Shown here one piece after another: positions 1 to 6,609 of a DNA stretch of 36,106 bases (its first letter is position 1; each line of letters begins with the position of its first letter). The position numbers and the translations under genes are program-made. The notes beneath the pieces are model-generated. The model saw only the letters and a list, made by a program, of their open reading frames with translations. It was not told the origin of the DNA and did not search any database. The DNA lies in assembly GCA_947167765.1 (NCBI GenBank), contig CAMVJI010000010.1:1-36106 (forward strand). The letters run 5' to 3'. Source of the stretch: an uncultured Butyrivibrio sp. (GTDB taxonomy: Bacteria; Bacillota; Clostridia; Lachnospirales; Lachnospiraceae).

Positions 1-10
1 TAATGTAATA

Positions 11-63
11 CCGGTCAGGGCAGTCACGGGGACGGGAAGTCACGGGGACGGTTCCGTTGGAAC
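11..63. repeat. Short GC-rich direct repeat, REP-like
   Basis: The 14-mer agtcacggggacgg occurs at 22-35 and again at 39-52, followed by a small hairpin gttcc-gtt-ggaac (51-63). Its GC-rich composition contrasts with the AT-rich DNA around it. The agtcacggggacggttc wording resembles repeats often seen beside IS200-like (Y1) transposases in Firmicutes, so it may be a remnant of a REP-type element. No transposase is present. A weaker relative (cagtcaggtgggac) lies near 34932. Confidence 0.4.
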
Positions 64-83
64 ATAAAATTAGAATATAACCC

Positions 84-103
84 TTCCAATTTATAACACG
101 GAA
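84..103. other. Candidate recombinase site (dif-like), copy 1
   Basis: The sequence TTCC-N12-GGAA with an AT-rich core lies about 10 bp inside the outer boundary of the inverted repeat, upstream of the XerS-like gene. In streptococci the XerS target (difSL) lies next to xerS, which makes this position suggestive. The inverted mate is at 3091-3110. Assignment as a crossover site is inference from position and symmetry only. Confidence 0.25.
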
Positions 104-220
104 AATTTTTAAAAGATTAGGGTTTAAATCTTAGAATTATACCTTTAGAATTTTGAAAACGCAATACAGCGCTTTTATTAACAAACACTCAGAACTATAC
201 AACTGCATATCAGAGACACG

Positions 221-252
221 GGCGGAGCAGAAGAATTGATATTTTGTTCCGC
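221..252. other. GGCGGA/TCCGCC inverted repeat upstream of recombinase 1
   Basis: A 6-bp GC stem (GGCGGA...TCCGCC) encloses about 20 AT-rich bases between the candidate recombination site and the recombinase promoter. It is repeated identically in the other arm (about 2942-2973). It could be a protein-binding site or an RNA hairpin that ends incoming transcription. Its role is unknown. Confidence 0.3.
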
Positions 253-274
253 CTTGCTTTATACCCAAATATCA

Positions 275-316
275 TTGCACAAAATTCCTCTTTTGTGATA
301 TGCTATCTATAGGAGG
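275..316 (+). promoter_or_regulatory. Promoter and operator-like palindrome of recombinase 1
   Basis: A -35 TTGCAC (275-280) and -10 TATGCT (299-304) are separated by 18 bp. An inverted repeat CACAAAA/TTTTGTG (278-284 and 291-297) fills the spacer and overlaps the -35, suggesting repressor or self control. The start would lie close to the AGGAGG ribosome binding site (311-316), leaving a very short leader before ATG at 323. Confidence 0.5.
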
Positions 317-322
317 CGCAAA

Positions 323-1411
323 ATGGGTGAGAATTCAGCATATTACAATTCCTTGAAACAAAAACGCAGGAAGGACACAGAGAATATTAAATCATCATTA
401 CCTCAGCATGTGCACGGTTTTGTAGACGAATGCCTATTGAGATATCAGCCAAGTACTGCATTTAACTATGCTCAGGACATTCTGTTTTTCTATCAATATC
501 TGAAAGAAAAGAATCCCATCTGCAAAAAGTTAGAATTAAGAAGTATTCCTTTTGAAGTAGTTGAAAATCTAAGGCCACAGGATATCAATGAATTCCAGAA
601 TTATGTTGCATCAGGCCATAAACCGGACAAAAATGGTAATATCAAACCAGCCAATGAGCGTGCAATTGCCAGGAAAATGGCTGCTGTAAGGAATTATTAC
701 AGATACCTTGTCAAATACGATTATCTTAAGACAGATCCAACGCTTAAAGCCGTCGTAAAAAAGAAGGATCCAGAGAAAAAAGATATCAGAAGGCTCAACT
801 CTGATCAGGTACAGATGCTTATTGATTCCGTAGAAAATGTTAATTCTGCAAGCTACCATTCAAGAGTAATGTCTGAGATTACTGCAAAAAGAGACCTGGC
901 TATTGTGACACTTCTTTTAAATACCGGAATCCGTGTGTCAGAGTGCGCTGGTCTTGATCTTACAGATGTAAACTTTGGTGAGAATTCCATTACGATTGTC
1001 AGAAAAGGTGGCTATGAAGATCATCTTTATATAAATGAAATAATAAGAAATACTTTAAAGGATTATATCAAAAACGAGCGCCCTACCCTGCTTGAAAATG
1101 CTGAAGATCCAGCTCTTTTTATATCCTTAAAACATAGACGAATGTCAATAAGAAGCATTCAACATATGATAGAAAAATACGGTAAGAATACTGGCCTTTC
1201 GCAGAAACTGACGCCACATAAGCTTCGCAGGACCTATGGTACAGCGCTTTATAACAAAACAAGCGATATTTATATGGTGGCTGATGTATTGGGACATAAA
1301 GATGTTAACACTACAGTAAAACACTATGCTGCAATTGAGGAAGAACATAAGAGACAGGCATCACAGGTCGATGTTTATGCTCCAGATCCGGATGAAAAAA
1401 GTCGACTATGA
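323..1411 (+). CDS. XerS-like tyrosine recombinase, copy 1
   Basis: Tyrosine site-specific recombinase of 362 aa, about the length of the XerS family (~356 aa). The N-terminal half (about 30-145) is a SAM-like core-binding domain. The catalytic half has R204 (GIRVSE), K228, H299-x-x-R302 (HKLRR), H325 (LGH) and the nucleophile Y335 (KHYA), so it looks active. AGGAGG stands seven bases before ATG. The last six residues (DEKSRL) differ from copy 2 and are encoded by sequence belonging to the adjacent Tn7-like right-end array; the stop abuts the first TTGGCAAAA box at 1412. Likely role: integration, excision, inversion or cointegrate/dimer resolution at its own site. XerS-like rather than XerC/D is a family-level judgement from length and N-terminus. 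Confidence 0.88.
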   Translation: MGENSAYYNSLKQKRRKDTENIKSSLPQHVHGFVDECLLRYQPSTAFNYAQDILFFYQYLKEKNPICKKLELRSIPFEVVENLRPQDINEFQNYVASGHKPDKNGNIKPANERAIARKMAAVRNYYRYLVKYDYLKTDPTLKAVVKKKDPEKKDIRRLNSDQVQMLIDSVENVNSASYHSRVMSEITAKRDLAIVTLLLNTGIRVSECAGLDLTDVNFGENSITIVRKGGYEDHLYINEIIRNTLKDYIKNERPTLLENAEDPALFISLKHRRMSIRSIQHMIEKYGKNTGLSQKLTPHKLRRTYGTALYNKTSDIYMVADVLGHKDVNTTVKHYAAIEEEHKRQASQVDVYAPDPDEKSRL

Positions 1412-1624
1412 TTGGCAAAAGTGCTGTAAAAACGCCTATGGTTGGCAAAATCCATGAATAAAATACGCTCATCATTGGCAAAAACAATGATAATTCTCCC
1501 ATCGTTGGCAATATAGATGAAAAAAATTAGCACTCTTCAGATTAAAAATGTCATCTGAGAGTGCTTTTCTACTCTATTGGCAAACTTCTTGTAAAGGTGT
1601 TGGCAAAAGTTATGTAAATGGACA
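1391..1624 (+). mobile_element. Tn7-like right end 1 (orphan)
   Basis: TTGGCA boxes start at 1412, 1442, 1475, 1505, 1577 and 1600. The inner four are spaced 30, 33 and 30 bp and have the form TTGGCAAAA-N2-CATG-N-AAA-N-CGCCTAT. The array ends at ATGGACA (1618-1624), i.e. TGTCCAT read from outside, the TGT terminus typical of Tn7-like elements. Layout and orientation match the ends at 27825-27998 and 32492-32665. A gatgaaaaaagtcgac segment (1391-1406) already resembles the linker of the other arrays, so the end begins inside the recombinase gene. No tns genes are adjacent. Confidence 0.75.
1529..1565 (+). terminator. Terminator inside right end 1
   Basis: AGCACTCTTCAGAT pairs with ATCTGAGAGTGCT (one bulge) and is followed by TTTTCT. 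It would end transcription of recombinase 1. An A-tract on the other side makes it weakly bidirectional. It sits between the inner box array and the two terminal boxes, the same place as the terminators of the other two right ends, though its sequence is unrelated. Confidence 0.75.
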
Positions 1625-1788
1625 CCATTTCCTGTAACGTCGGAATTATCAGGCGTTAGACGGGCAGCACACTCCTCATACGCGCAAACTATTCGCAAAA
1701 CCTAAGAAATATATACTACATGACCGTACAAAACGTGATATTGACTAAGGGTTATTGAATTGTATATAGCCAATACGATAATAATTTT
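1625..1788. other. Unassigned spacer between right end 1 and recombinase 2
   Basis: This 164-bp stretch lies immediately outside the transposon terminus and downstream of recombinase 2. It has no ORF of note, no TTTGCCAA boxes of a left end, and no strong hairpin. A T-run after the recombinase 2 stop (around 1782-1797, minus sense A/T rich) is the only terminator-like feature. Confidence 0.5.
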
Positions 1789-2871
1789 TTATTTTTCCGG
1801 ATTCGGATCCGGAGCATAAACATCAACCTGGGAAGCCTGTTTTTTATGTTCTTCCTCAATTGCCGCATAATGTTTGACTGTGGTATTAACATCATTGTGA
1901 CCAAGGACATCAGCTACCATATATATATCGCTTGTTTTGTTATAAAGCGCAGTACCGTAGGTTCTGCGGAGCTTATGAGGTGTGAGCTTTTGGGAAAGCC
2001 CGGTATTCTTGCCATATTTCTCGATCATATGCTGGATGCTTCTTACAGACATACGCCTGTGTTTTAGGGAAATGAATAGAGCAGGATCTTCAGCCCCTTC
2101 AAGCAGGCTAGTGCGTTCGTTTTTGATATAATCTTTTAAGGTATTTCGTATCAATTCATTTATGTAAAGATGATCTTCATAACCACCTTTTCTTACAATC
2201 GTAATGGAATTCTCATTAAAATTGACATCTGCAAGATCTAGTCCGGCACACTCTGACACACGGATTCCGGTATTTAAAAGAAGAGTTACGATAGCCAAGT
2301 CTCTCTTTGCGGTGATTTCAGACATTACTCTTGAGTGATAGCTGGCAGAATTAACATTTTCTACAGAATCAATAAGCTTCTGTACCTGTTCTGAATCGAG
2401 CCTCCGAATATCTTTTTTCTCGGGATCTTTCTTTTTTACAACGGCTTTAATCGTTGGATCTGCATTAAGATAGTCGTATTTAACCAGATATTTGAAGTAA
2501 TTCCTAACAGCAGCCATTTTTCTGGCAATTGCACGCTCATTAGCTGGCTTTATATTGCCTGTTTTGTCCGGTTTATGGCCTGAAGCAACATAATTTTGAA
2601 ATTCATTGATATCCTGCGGTCTAAGATTTTCAATTACTTCAAAAGGAATGTTTCGCAGTTCAAGATTTCTACAGATAGGATTCTTTTCTTTCAAATATTT
2701 ATAGAAAAACAGAATATCCTGTGCATAGTTAAATGCAGTACTTGGCTGATATTTCAACAGGCATTCGTCTACAAAACCGTGCACATGCTGAGGTAATGAT
2801 GATTTAATATTCTCTGTGTCCTTCCTGCGTTTTTGTTTCAAGGAATTGTAATATGCTGAATTCTCACCCAT
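1789..2871 (-). CDS. XerS-like tyrosine recombinase, copy 2
   Basis: Tyrosine recombinase of 360 aa, about 93% identical to copy 1 and convergent with it. All catalytic residues are kept: R204, K228, H299-x-x-R302, H325 and Y335. Residues 1-39 and the upstream 250 bp are identical to copy 1 apart from one base; the differences are spread over the rest. It ends in NPEK, probably the unaltered C-terminus, because copy 1 runs into a transposon end there. Start, AGGAGG site and promoter mirror copy 1. Two active, slightly different recombinases facing each other across inverted sites could flip the DNA between them. Whether they act as homo- or hetero-oligomers cannot be told. Confidence 0.88.
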   Translation of the reverse strand: MGENSAYYNSLKQKRRKDTENIKSSLPQHVHGFVDECLLKYQPSTAFNYAQDILFFYKYLKEKNPICRNLELRNIPFEVIENLRPQDINEFQNYVASGHKPDKTGNIKPANERAIARKMAAVRNYFKYLVKYDYLNADPTIKAVVKKKDPEKKDIRRLDSEQVQKLIDSVENVNSASYHSRVMSEITAKRDLAIVTLLLNTGIRVSECAGLDLADVNFNENSITIVRKGGYEDHLYINELIRNTLKDYIKNERTSLLEGAEDPALFISLKHRRMSVRSIQHMIEKYGKNTGLSQKLTPHKLRRTYGTALYNKTSDIYMVADVLGHNDVNTTVKHYAAIEEEHKKQASQVDVYAPDPNPEK

Positions 2872-2877
2872 TTTGCG

Positions 2878-2919
2878 CCTCCTATAGATAGCATATCACA
2901 AAAGAGGAATTTTGTGCAA
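2878..2919 (-). promoter_or_regulatory. Promoter and operator-like palindrome of recombinase 2
   Basis: Mirror image of the recombinase 1 promoter: -35 TTGCAC (2914-2919), -10 TATGCT (2890-2895), CACAAAA/TTTTGTG inverted repeat in the spacer, AGGAGG at 2878-2883. Being identical, both promoters should answer to the same regulator. Confidence 0.5.
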
Positions 2920-3090
2920 TGATATTTGGGTATAAAGCAAGGCGGAACAAAATATCAATTCTTCTGCTCCGCCCGTGTCTCTGATATGCAGTTGTATAGT
3001 TCTGAGTGTTTGTTAATAAAAGCGCTGTATTGCGTTTTCAAAATTCTAAAGGTATAATTCTAAGATTTAAACCCTAATCTTTTAAAGATT

Positions 3091-3110
3091 TTCCGTGTTA
3101 TAAATTGGAA
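3091..3110. other. Candidate recombinase site (dif-like), copy 2
   Basis: Inverted mate of 84-103 (TTCC-N12-GGAA core). Recombination between the two would invert the roughly 3-kb segment between them. This is inferred from symmetry and position. Confidence 0.25.
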
Positions 3111-3122
3111 GGGTTATATTCT

Positions 3123-3224
3123 GGTATAATTGACGTTCCAGCCTTTATTCAACTTGTCTATATTTTTATTTTAGTCATATTTTGCGAATAAATATACGAT
3201 GTAGCTTATAGAATCCTTATTGCC
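3123..3224. other. Spacer after the M14 gene; possible degenerate transposon left end
   Basis: A 102-bp AT-rich stretch. TGTCTAT at 3155 is followed by TTTTA-N6-TTTTGC-N-AA (about 3168-3187), which has the spacing of an inverted TnsB box and matches it at 13 of 20 positions. There is one box only and the background is AT-rich, so it may be chance. No clear terminator for the preceding operon is visible. Confidence 0.15.
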
Positions 3225-4145
3225 TCATATCATCTTTATTACTCCTGTTTCCGCATATGTAATCGGGTCTGAATGCATAAAGAAAAGCGTACCATTTTTA
3301 GGAGCATACAGGGTTTCCATTACCAATCCGTCATATGGATTTATGATCTCAGCTAGTGGAGTTCCCTCTTCCACACTGTCGCCAACTTTTACAAGTGGCT
3401 CAAATATACCCGATTTTGCAGTTCTGACACTGATCAGTTCCTTATCACTTATAACTTTGGACGGATGATCTCCATTTTCCTGGTATTTTACAAATCCAAG
3501 GCTCTTACAGAATCTAAGGATTGACAACACTGCCTGACCAGCACTCTTTTTATCAATTCTGCTCGTTGTTGATGTATAAAGGCTGTATGCCTTTGTGTTC
3601 CAGACCTGCCAGTTATAGTTCAGCGTTGCTGTATCATATGGCCTTACTGTTCTTTTTACCACGTAGGGTAGTCCAAACTTCAATGCCGTTACAACATCTG
3701 AATATCCTTCATCCATCAGCCTCACATGCGGGATGAAATCGCCAGGCATATAAAATGATGTAAACTGGATACCATACTCATAATCCTTTATCTGGGAAAA
3801 GATGCCGTCGGCAATTCTCTGGGTTGTCTCACCAAGGTCATACCCGGGGAACATCCTGTTTATATCGGTATTATCAATAGTCCAGAAGCGTTTCTGGGTA
3901 TTCATTGAATATGGGTTGCAGCACGGAATAATAAGAATCTTGATCCCCTCGCTGATGCGTCCTTCTTCCTCAAGCTGTTTAAATTTCTTTACAAGCTGAG
4001 AACAGCAATATAACTGCTGGACTTCATTGCCTCTCATACTCCCCACAATGCAGAGTGACTTTTTACCTTTTCCAAATTCAAAACCGGTTATCCTGAAGCT
4101 GTCCCTGTACAGCCCTTTGATCTCATAAATAGTCTTCTTTTTCAT
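3225..4145 (-). CDS. M14 AstE/AspA-like protein, catalytic residues lost (pseudoenzyme)
   Basis: This 306-aa protein aligns over its length with the preceding gene product and belongs to the succinylglutamate desuccinylase/aspartoacylase family of zinc carboxypeptidases. The zinc site GxHGxE is GSMRGNE (R38 for His, E41 kept), the second zinc His of DIHAS is replaced (QFTS, T129), and the catalytic Glu position is T191. Hydrolysis is therefore unlikely. The C-terminal 80 residues (PLVKVGDSVEEGTPLAEI) form the barrel-sandwich-like tail of this family. It overlaps the active paralogue by 4 nt (ATGA), so the two are probably co-translated. It may be a regulatory or structural partner of the active enzyme. 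It ends the operon. Confidence 0.85.
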   Translation of the reverse strand: MKKKTIYEIKGLYRDSFRITGFEFGKGKKSLCIVGSMRGNEVQQLYCCSQLVKKFKQLEEEGRISEGIKILIIPCCNPYSMNTQKRFWTIDNTDINRMFPGYDLGETTQRIADGIFSQIKDYEYGIQFTSFYMPGDFIPHVRLMDEGYSDVVTALKFGLPYVVKRTVRPYDTATLNYNWQVWNTKAYSLYTSTTSRIDKKSAGQAVLSILRFCKSLGFVKYQENGDHPSKVISDKELISVRTAKSGIFEPLVKVGDSVEEGTPLAEIINPYDGLVMETLYAPKNGTLFFMHSDPITYAETGVIKMI

Positions 4146-5089
4146 ACAGCCATGACTTCCTTTTTCAAAAGCCTCCCAATAAGTGATCCTTCATCGACAA
4201 TCGGGTATTCCCTTATCGTAAAAAGTATTCCATCTACGGGACTTTCAACATTCTGCAAAACCTGCCCGGAAAGAGGGTCAATTATCCTTCCTATCCTGTC
4301 TCTCCTCTTAAGCTTCTCCCAGTGCTTAACGTCAGGGATAAAGAGTCCGCCTGCTGCAGCATTGAGAAAGCAGACATCCTCTACATTTTCAGAGACAATT
4401 GACTTTCTTGGAGTTTTCGTTTTTCCAATCCACATCCCCAGGGAATGCATAAGACTAAATATCCCATCCACAAGCTGGTCGCCGTATTCTTTCGTAATAC
4501 GCATACCTACACCCATCTCAACAACAAGGCATGGTGTCCCGGTACTGTTTAAGCTGTATGCAAATGTAGATTCAAGTACGGTACTCGCTTCATGTACCCA
4601 TACAAAATCAACATTACAGTGCTCTGCAAGCGGTATCAGTTCCTCTTTATGAAGCCTGTTTATCCTAATCTGCGGGATCTCAGTCAGATAGATATTACTT
4701 GCATGGATGTCCAACACCACATCAGAGCCTGCTACATCCTTTAAGATATTTGCAGCAAGCAGTTCAGTCATATTGCCTTCAGAATTTCCCGGAAATATCC
4801 TGTTCATATCCAGGTCAAAAGCTGGAATCCCACGGGTTATTGAATCTATTCCCAAGGGGTTCATGGCGGGATAGATATCTACTATGCCCTTGAGGCATTT
4901 TTTGTTTTCCTCAATCCGCCTTGCCAGCTCAAAGCAAACATATTGCCCCTCAAGTTCATCACCATGTATTCCGGTAACAATGCTGATACGCTTTGAGGCG
5001 TCATCAGAGCCATCAGGCATTATGCGCCTTTTCTTTATCCTTAATACCTCGTCAACAGGTAGTGCAACCTCTGCTACTGTTTTTATCAT
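4142..5089 (-). CDS. M14 AstE/AspA-like zinc deacylase/carboxypeptidase, active form
   Basis: A 315-aa member of the succinylglutamate desuccinylase/aspartoacylase family (M14). The zinc ligands are intact: H42 and E45 in GIHGDE, and H129 in DIHAS; the catalytic Glu is probably E191 (VVEMG). The family removes acyl groups or hydrolyses amide bonds at the alpha-amino or carboxyl side of amino acids. Next to an ATP-grasp ligase and a transglutaminase-like protease it probably trims or recycles a small peptide-like product; the substrate is unknown. Its start overlaps the upstream stop by one base. No signal peptide is seen, so it should be cytoplasmic. Confidence 0.88.
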   Translation of the reverse strand: MIKTVAEVALPVDEVLRIKKRRIMPDGSDDASKRISIVTGIHGDELEGQYVCFELARRIEENKKCLKGIVDIYPAMNPLGIDSITRGIPAFDLDMNRIFPGNSEGNMTELLAANILKDVAGSDVVLDIHASNIYLTEIPQIRINRLHKEELIPLAEHCNVDFVWVHEASTVLESTFAYSLNSTGTPCLVVEMGVGMRITKEYGDQLVDGIFSLMHSLGMWIGKTKTPRKSIVSENVEDVCFLNAAAGGLFIPDVKHWEKLKRRDRIGRIIDPLSGQVLQNVESPVDGILFTIREYPIVDEGSLIGRLLKKEVMAV

Positions 5090-5925
5090 CAGAATAATGC
5101 TCCTCTGCTTATAATGCTCTGTCCGGGACTTATCTCGGACACATTCACATATATATCCTGTGTCTGCTCTCCTCCACCATGCATGATTCCCCTGTTAATC
5201 TGACACTCAGCGGCATCCCTGCCACAGCCTATCTTTATGTGCGAGTCTTGTACGAGAGTATTATTTGTCGGGTCAAGGCCATACCATTTTCCATCATCTA
5301 CAACTTCCACCCATGCATGAGATTCACCCTCTCCTATGATGAGTCCGGTTACGTATCTGGCAGAACATCCTGACATATTAAGGAGTGCGATCATGATATG
5401 GGAATAATCCTGGCATACTCCCCTTCCAATCGAAAAAGCTTCCTCAGCCCCTGTGCCTATGCCGGTGCAGCCCTTTTCATAAACAAGAAAGCCGTGCAGC
5501 TTTTCCATTATCTGCTTTGCCTTATCAAGTGATCTCAAATCATCAAAAGAAGGCATAGAAGCCCTTATGGATTCCATATACTCCCTAAGCCTTTCTCCAG
5601 GATCAGTGAGTCCATGACTATGCCTGTATATCATCTCTTCAGTTTCAGTTGCAACAGATTCATGCACAGCACATCCGCATTCTGCATCGCCTTTAATGTG
5701 ATATTTAAAATATGAATGCGGTATCTCATTGCTGCCATATATGTATCTGTTTCCGTGGGAATCGGTAGCCCATTCTGCTTTTGTTTCAGGTATCATATCG
5801 ATCTTTATATTCGAAATCTTCTGCCTGTCATTATCCTTCGGGATGCACTTTATGGTATAGCAACACCAGGAAACATCAGCAGAATAGCGGATCTCCATGC
5901 AATAATCAAAATGAAGTTTTTTCAC
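5089..5925 (-). CDS. Transglutaminase-like cysteine protease
   Basis: A 278-aa bacterial transglutaminase-like protein. The N-terminal 90 residues fit the beta-rich domain that precedes the core in this family. The core carries the papain-like triad C171 (GVCQDYSH), H203 (ESHAW) and D218 (GLDPTNN). Such proteins recur beside circularly permuted ATP-grasp and alpha-E genes in many bacteria (Iyer and colleagues' amidoligase neighbourhoods). There they are predicted to cleave or transfer peptide bonds made by the ligase. Here it lies between alpha-E (18 bp upstream) and the M14 pair (1-base overlap), giving the same linkage. No signal peptide. Confidence 0.9.
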   Translation of the reverse strand: MKKLHFDYCMEIRYSADVSWCCYTIKCIPKDNDRQKISNIKIDMIPETKAEWATDSHGNRYIYGSNEIPHSYFKYHIKGDAECGCAVHESVATETEEMIYRHSHGLTDPGERLREYMESIRASMPSFDDLRSLDKAKQIMEKLHGFLVYEKGCTGIGTGAEEAFSIGRGVCQDYSHIMIALLNMSGCSARYVTGLIIGEGESHAWVEVVDDGKWYGLDPTNNTLVQDSHIKIGCGRDAAECQINRGIMHGGGEQTQDIYVNVSEISPGQSIISRGALF

Positions 5926-5943
5926 GACATCACATCCTTAAAA

Positions 5944-6609
5944 TCAGGCAATCAGTGCCTCCACCATTTTTATCACGCCATAATAATCTACTTCCTGTTC
6001 CTCAACAGCCCTTCTGATTTCCAGGAGCTTCTCCTTTTTTACGTCCATTCCACTCTTTTCAATCCTGGGGATCATCCGGTTCACTTCTCTAATCAGCACC
6101 TCTCTACCAAGTCCGAGCCTTGCGTACAGATCAAATCGTTCAATCCTTTTACCGGATTTTATGATGTTTCTTATGTGATCATCATCCAGCTTGTCGTCAA
6201 TCATCCCCCAGAATGCAAGAATATCATCTATCACAAGCTGCAGCTCAATAAGTGGAGCATCGCTGAGCTTTGCCTTGTTCATCTCATATATAGCAAGCTG
6301 GATATAGGAAAGGGATTCAGAACCGATGCTCTCCCTGAGCACAATGGCATTATCATAAGCTCTTATGAGATTGCTGATTATCGAGTCAGGATTGTCCTCA
6401 TCAAAGGGATAATACTTCATGAAATCCTGCTTGTCCTCATAAATATCAGGTATGTCGATCATCTGGCAAAATTCATGATAGCTGTCGCGGATCTCATCGA
6501 TCATGGTGTCATAGCTCTTAAAATAACATCTTACCAGCGTATACACACGCTCCGCATATCTTCCCAGCCAGTATAGTCTATTTGTCTGTTCTACTGAGAT
6601 AATACCCAT
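5944..6609 (-). CDS. Alpha-E domain protein (DUF403)
   Basis: A 221-aa, almost all-helical protein whose start (SVEQTNRLYWLGRYAERV) is the hallmark of the alpha-E family (COG2307). The family has no known enzyme activity but is nearly always encoded next to, or fused with, a circularly permuted ATP-grasp ligase, as here (19-bp overlap with that gene). A role as partner or substrate carrier of the ligase is inferred. The length is somewhat short for the family (often ~300 aa), with the C-terminal helices compact. Confidence 0.9.
   Translation of the reverse strand: MGIISVEQTNRLYWLGRYAERVYTLVRCYFKSYDTMIDEIRDSYHEFCQMIDIPDIYEDKQDFMKYYPFDEDNPDSIISNLIRAYDNAIVLRESIGSESLSYIQLAIYEMNKAKLSDAPLIELQLVIDDILAFWGMIDDKLDDDHIRNIIKSGKRIERFDLYARLGLGREVLIREVNRMIPRIEKSGMDVKKEKLLEIRRAVEEQEVDYYGVIKMVEALIA

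Larger units (their letters stand above)
72..1406 (+). repeat. Left arm of a ~1.3 kb recombinase inverted repeat
   Basis: This arm matches 1794-3122 in inverted orientation. From 72 to 435 I count one mismatch (near 107). Divergence begins at 436 inside the recombinase gene and continues to its end; the proteins differ at about 24 of 355 residues. The outer homology boundary is sharp at agaatataaccc (72). The near-identity of 251 bp of non-coding DNA together with a diverged coding region is unusual. It suggests gene conversion, exchange at a site in the upstream region, or strong constraint on that region. Confidence 0.9.
1794..3122 (-). repeat. Right arm of the recombinase inverted repeat
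   Basis: Inverted partner of 72-1406. The outer boundary is gggttatattct at 3122. It includes recombinase 2 and its whole upstream region. Position x in the left arm corresponds to 3194-x here up to the first coding differences. The spacer between the arms (1412-1788) holds a Tn7-like right end present on one side only. Confidence 0.9.

Noticed and set aside
1412-1624. Repeats with ~30-bp spacing could be a CRISPR array.
   Set aside because: The repeat core is short and degenerate, spacer-like parts are themselves similar between units and between the three loci, and no cas genes occur. TnsB-box arrays beside a TGT...ACA terminus explain them better.
5716-6576. A 286-codon plus-strand frame across the transglutaminase and alpha-E genes.
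   Set aside because: It is the antisense shadow of two well-supported genes and has no recognisable protein features.
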